Assembly: GCF_003852895.1 (NCBI RefSeq)
Contig: NZ_QUSW01000008.1
Location: forward strand, 248,001-312,000
Origin: Rhizobacter terrae
Lineage (GTDB): Bacteria > Pseudomonadota > Gammaproteobacteria > Burkholderiales > Burkholderiaceae_C
Direction: 5' to 3'
DNA length: 64,000 nucleotides
Shown one piece after another: positions 61,493 to 64,000 of this stretch (positions are counted from its first letter, which is position 1; each line of letters begins with the position of its first letter). Made by a program: the position numbers and the translations under genes. The notes beneath the pieces were generated by a model. The model saw only the letters and a program-made list of their open reading frames with translations, was not told the origin of the DNA and did not search any database.

Positions 61493-61993
61493 TCATGGCG
61501 CTGCCTTGGCCGCGGAGAGCAGACGGTTGAGTTCGTCGGCGTGCAGGTCTTCCGGCTGGCCGCGCCAGACCACCTTGCGTTCTTTGGTGATGAGGATGGC
61601 GTAGGGCAGGGCGCGGATCTTCAGGCTGTCGAAGAGCTTGCGGTGATCGTCCAGCGCCACGGTGTAGCGGATCGGGATCTTGCGCAGGAACTCCTTGACC
61701 ACCGGCTCGGTTTCGTCGGTCAGCCCGACGATGACGAGCCCGTCATGCTTCTCGTCATGCAGCTTGTTCAGCTTCGGGATCGTCTCGCGGCAGGGCTCGC
61801 ACCAGGTTCCCCAGAAATAGATCATGGTCAGCGTCGGCGGCTGGGCCGGCGCGTTGGCGACGTATTGCAGGTTGAGCGGCGGCAGCTCCTGCCCGAGGCT
61901 CACGCCGTTGAACAGGCTCAGCGACCACCCGAACGCACTGGTCGAGGCCATGAGCGCCGAGAGGATCAAGATGCGGAAGACGTTGTTGAGCAT
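61493..61993 (-). CDS. TlpA/ResA-like thioredoxin-fold protein
   Basis: A 166-residue protein with a signal peptide (LNNVFRILILSALMASTSAFG) and a thioredoxin fold with active site MIYFWGTWCEPCRETIPKLNKL (Cys-Glu-Pro-Cys) and the cis-Pro in ALPYAILIT. Such periplasmic proteins reduce apocytochrome cysteines or act on other disulfides. It lies 28 bp after the ketosynthase gene and 48 bp before the TsdA-like cytochrome on the same strand. It could serve cytochrome c maturation, or disulfides of the Cys-rich peptide encoded upstream. The start is ATG 61993. Confidence 0.85.
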   Translation of the reverse strand: MLNNVFRILILSALMASTSAFGWSLSLFNGVSLGQELPPLNLQYVANAPAQPPTLTMIYFWGTWCEPCRETIPKLNKLHDEKHDGLVIVGLTDETEPVVKEFLRKIPIRYTVALDDHRKLFDSLKIRALPYAILITKERKVVWRGQPEDLHADELNRLLSAAKAAP

Positions 61994-62021
61994 GGTCGGG
62001 TCCGGTGGATGGGGTGTTGGG

Positions 62022-63239
62022 TCAGTGCTCGGCCGGGCTGACGACCAGGCACGCGTTGCTGCCGCCGAATGCAAACGAATTCGACAGGACGGCACAGGGC
62101 TTGTCCAGCCGCTTGGCCCTGCCGCCCACATGGTTCAGATCGCACTCGGGGTCGGGCTCGTCGAGGTTCAAGCCCGGCGGCACGAGGCCATGCTCCAGCA
62201 CGGCCATGCACGCCGCCAGTTCGATCGCGCCGGATGCGCCGAGCAGGTGACCATGGGCGGCCTTGGTCGAGCTGACCAAGGGCTGCTCGCACTCCGAGAA
62301 CACTTGCGTGATGGAGCGTGCTTCCACGGCATCGCCCGTCTTGGTGCCGGTGCCGTGGGCATTGACGTAGCCGATGTCCTTCGGCGCGAGGCCGGAGTCT
62401 TGCAGGGCCGCCCGCATCGCGGCCACCTGGCCGGCGGTGTCGGGTTCGGTGAAGTGGCGGGCGTCGCTGGAGGCGCCGTAGCCGGCGAGGTAGCCGTGCA
62501 CGTGGGCCTTTCGTGCCAGCGCGTGCTCATGGGCTTCGAGCACGAAGAATGCCGCGCCTTCCCCGAGCACGATGCCGTTGCGCTGCCGTGCGAACGGCCT
62601 GCAGCCGGGTGTGTTGCCGTCGCGGTCGACGGGGGCCAGCACGCGCAAGCCGTCCCACGCCTTGAGCACGCCGTCGCCGAACGGCGATTCGCTTCCGCCG
62701 ACCAGCGCGATGTCGGTGTAGCCGTGCCGGATGGATCGCAGCGCCTCGCCGATGGCGACCGAGGCGGATGCGCAGGCGGCCGCATAAGCGTGGCTGGGCC
62801 CGCGAATGCCGTAGCGGATCGAGACGTGGCTGGCCGGGGCGTTGTGCATGCACCGCAGCAGCGCCAGCGCGGGCATGCGGCCCGACTCGGCGAGCGCTGC
62901 ATAGGCCTCGGCAACGGAATGGCTCGGGCCCGACCCGTTGCCCACGAACAGGCCTGCGCCCGCCAGCAAGGGCGACCCGCCCGCAAGGCCTGCGTCGTCG
63001 AGCGCACGGCCGGCCGCGAGCATGGCCAGCTGCGAGAGTCGGTCGGCCAGCGCGAGTTCGTGCCGACTGCACGGCGCCGCCGGATCTTCGGCGACCCGCG
63101 CACCGGCCACCATGCCGCTGTAGCGCGTCTCGAACGGATGCACGGCCGACTCCGCGCCCAGCAAGGCGCTTGCGAAGGACTGCATCGACGCGCCCAGCGG
63201 CGTCGACAGCCCGATGCCGGTGATGGCGACCTTACGCAC
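62022..63239 (-). CDS. Beta-ketoacyl-ACP synthase (FabF-like)
   Basis: A 405-residue ketosynthase. The catalytic cysteine is Cys156 (AYAAACASASVAIGEAL), His295 lies in NAHGTGTKTGD and His331 in KAAHGHLLGASG; SNSFAFGGSNACLVV is the C-terminal hallmark. It should condense an acyl primer with malonyl-ACP. The GTG at 63239 overlaps the ACP gene stop by 8 bp, so ketosynthase and its own ACP are coupled, apart from the usual fab cluster. This suggests a dedicated acyl chain for a secondary product or protein acylation. No ketoreductase, dehydratase or acyltransferase is nearby in the window. Confidence 0.92.
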   Translation of the reverse strand: MRKVAITGIGLSTPLGASMQSFASALLGAESAVHPFETRYSGMVAGARVAEDPAAPCSRHELALADRLSQLAMLAAGRALDDAGLAGGSPLLAGAGLFVGNGSGPSHSVAEAYAALAESGRMPALALLRCMHNAPASHVSIRYGIRGPSHAYAAACASASVAIGEALRSIRHGYTDIALVGGSESPFGDGVLKAWDGLRVLAPVDRDGNTPGCRPFARQRNGIVLGEGAAFFVLEAHEHALARKAHVHGYLAGYGASSDARHFTEPDTAGQVAAMRAALQDSGLAPKDIGYVNAHGTGTKTGDAVEARSITQVFSECEQPLVSSTKAAHGHLLGASGAIELAACMAVLEHGLVPPGLNLDEPDPECDLNHVGGRAKRLDKPCAVLSNSFAFGGSNACLVVSPAEH

Positions 63240-63471
63240 GGGCGAGCAGGCTTTGCTCGACCACGCCCACGAGGTCGGCGAACGAGGTGAGCTTGTCGAG
63301 CTCCTCGTTGGAAATGCGGATGTCGAAGACCTTCTCGACTTCGGAGACCAGGTCCAGGAATGCGAGCGAGTCCCCGTGGTCCTCCAGACGGTCGGCCTTG
63401 TCGACCGCATCCGGCTCCATCTCGAGACGCTCCGCGACGATGTCGCGCAATTGTTCCTTGATGCTTTTCAT
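63232..63471 (-). CDS. Acyl carrier protein
   Basis: A 79-residue carrier protein. The phosphopantetheine site is Ser35 in EDHGDSLAFLDLV (usually DSL), with the surrounding four-helix pattern (MKSIKEQLRDIVAERL, LVSEVEKVFDIRISNEELDKL). ATG 63471 is preferred; an upstream ATG adds eight residues. It is specific to the adjacent ketosynthase, which overlaps it by 8 bp, and 72 bp after the small cysteine-rich peptide gene. Confidence 0.92.
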   Translation of the reverse strand: MKSIKEQLRDIVAERLEMEPDAVDKADRLEDHGDSLAFLDLVSEVEKVFDIRISNEELDKLTSFADLVGVVEQSLLARA

Positions 63472-63543
63472 GGTGCCTCCCCGGCGATTGTTCAAACGCC
63501 CCTTCGACCGACAGCAAGGGCGAAGGGGCGCTACTTCATGACC

Positions 63544-63672
63544 TTAGTCGGTCTTGCAGCAGCACGACAGCGCTGCGGCAACGGGGCGCGGTGCCTGGAC
63601 AGCCGGCACGCTCACGCGAACCTTCGCGCCTTGCGAAGAAATCACGCGGACCACTTTGGTTTCGGTCTTCAT
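63544..63672 (-). CDS. 42-residue peptide ending in CCCKTD (candidate precursor peptide)
   Basis: A short gene with a ribosome site (GGGAGAT, seven bases before ATG 63672). The product starts MKTETKVVRVISSQGAKVRV, continues with SVPAVQAPRPVAAA and ends LSCCCKTD. Three adjacent cysteines close to the end, after a hydrophobic/Ala-Pro leader, resemble precursors of modified peptides or metal-binding peptides. It is in the same direction as and just upstream of the ACP, ketosynthase and thioredoxin-like genes. No modification enzyme is recognised inside the window, though the partial gene upstream is uncharacterised. Function unknown; the gene call rests on frame, ribosome site and position. Confidence 0.6.
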   Translation of the reverse strand: MKTETKVVRVISSQGAKVRVSVPAVQAPRPVAAALSCCCKTD

Positions 63673-63715
63673 GTCTAATCTCCCGATAAAAATGCACCCA
63701 GGTTGGGACTGAATC

Positions 63716-63741
63716 TGAGGAAGGGGTGCAGAACTTCCTCA
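63716..63741. repeat. Hairpin between the partial gene and the small peptide gene
   Basis: TGAGGAAG (63716-63723) and CTTCCTCA (63734-63741) are perfect 8-bp arms with a 10-base loop. Read leftwards, it precedes the peptide gene by 44 bp. It could stop some transcripts from the upstream gene or stabilise the peptide mRNA. No T-run. Confidence 0.4.
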
Positions 63742-63761
63742 AAGCGATGATGTGAATGCGG

Positions 63762-64000
63762 CTACTTGATCTTGGCTTCCTCGGACGAGATCAACTGCAT
63801 GCGCACCTTGAAGTGCGGCCGTGCCTGCGCGGGCAGGGACGACAGCACGATCTGCGGATTCGCTTTCGCCAACTCGTCGTTCAGCGGGATCACCAGCTTG
63901 CCGTCGGCATTCGTGTTCCACACCCTCTCGGGCGCGGCCGGAACGGTTTGAGCCGTGGCGGCCTGGCCCGGCGCAAACTCGAATTCGAGCCCGTCGGGCT
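63762..64000 (-). CDS. Hypothetical protein, C-terminal 79 residues (cut by window edge)
   Basis: The end of a gene whose start lies right of the window. The visible part begins PDGLEFEFAPGQAATAQTVP, continues with APERVWNTNADGKLVIPLND and ends HFKVRMQLISSEEAKIK. The strand-rich, polar composition suggests a beta-sandwich-like secreted domain. No family recognised. It is first in the leftward order peptide - ACP - ketosynthase and may belong to that operon. Confidence 0.65.
   Translation of the reverse strand, partial: PDGLEFEFAPGQAATAQTVPAAPERVWNTNADGKLVIPLNDELAKANPQIVLSSLPAQARPHFKVRMQLISSEEAKIK

Noticed and set aside
63536-63742. A 68-codon frame on the - strand over the small peptide gene
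   Set aside because: It is in another frame, has no ribosome site and gives a random-looking product; the 42-residue frame has GGGAGAT before its ATG and a coherent C-terminus.

Overview
The window comes from the chromosome of a high-GC (most genes near 65-70% G+C) betaproteobacterium. The signs are the order mltG-tmk-holB-pilZ-tatD-ankyrin, a DUF2325 gene divergent from a Fur-controlled hemP, and the general protein character. It fits Burkholderiales, near Comamonadaceae or Sphaerotilaceae; the genus cannot be read from the sequence. No rRNA, tRNA, CRISPR array, insertion sequence or prophage was seen.

1-5.8 kb: putrescine/amino-acid nitrogen catabolism (start of a PuuA-type glutamine synthetase, PuuD hydrolase, omega-aminotransferase) divergent from an Lrp/AsnC regulator and a second class I amidotransferase, followed by isocitrate lyase. 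5.8-11.8 kb: TPR-GGDEF cyclase, JmjC-like oxygenase, iron-dependent alcohol dehydrogenase, HSL-type esterase, and an unusual thioesterase-acetyltransferase fusion.

11.9-20.9 kb is the most notable part: four overlapping genes encoding an alpha/beta hydrolase-like protein, a caspase-like protease with a VMAP-type C-terminal region, a MoxR-type AAA+ ATPase, and a 1608-residue vWA protein. The last also carries a CHAT-like domain without its cysteine, a trypsin-like domain without its catalytic residues, pentapeptide repeats and a C-terminal SGNH hydrolase. This matches the layout of vWA-MoxR-VMAP ternary conflict (defence/self-elimination) systems. A central stretch of the large gene is visibly AT-richer than its flanks.

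20.9-28.6 kb is housekeeping: NRDE protein, DUF4936, YgfZ, MltG, thymidylate kinase, DNA polymerase III delta', PilZ, TatD, ankyrin protein and two small proteins. 28.6-33 kb: a RelE/ParE-type toxin-antitoxin pair with a near-ideal operator, then a sigma-54 promoter ahead of an operon for an amino-acid-type binding protein, a sigma-54 activator and 3-hydroxybutyrate dehydrogenase. 33-40 kb: secreted GH16 glucanase lipoprotein, MFS transporter, FtsH-like membrane protease paralogue, and an ArsR regulator divergent from a P450-like protein that lacks the ERR triad.

40-47.7 kb: a three-gene operon (class III cyclase with TolB-like and TPR regions, vanadium-haloperoxidase-like protein, subtilisin-like protease without a signal peptide), a WYL regulator and its divergent genes. 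47.7-53.9 kb: a MacAB-like ABC efflux operon behind a 20-bp palindrome, then DUF2325 and hemP. 54-64 kb: a Tat lipoprotein, an LGFP-repeat protein, a LuxR-type response regulator with a hybrid histidine kinase, a SulP transporter with a TsdA-like dihaem cytochrome, and at the right edge a cluster of thioredoxin-like protein, ketosynthase, acyl carrier protein and a 42-residue peptide ending in three cysteines.
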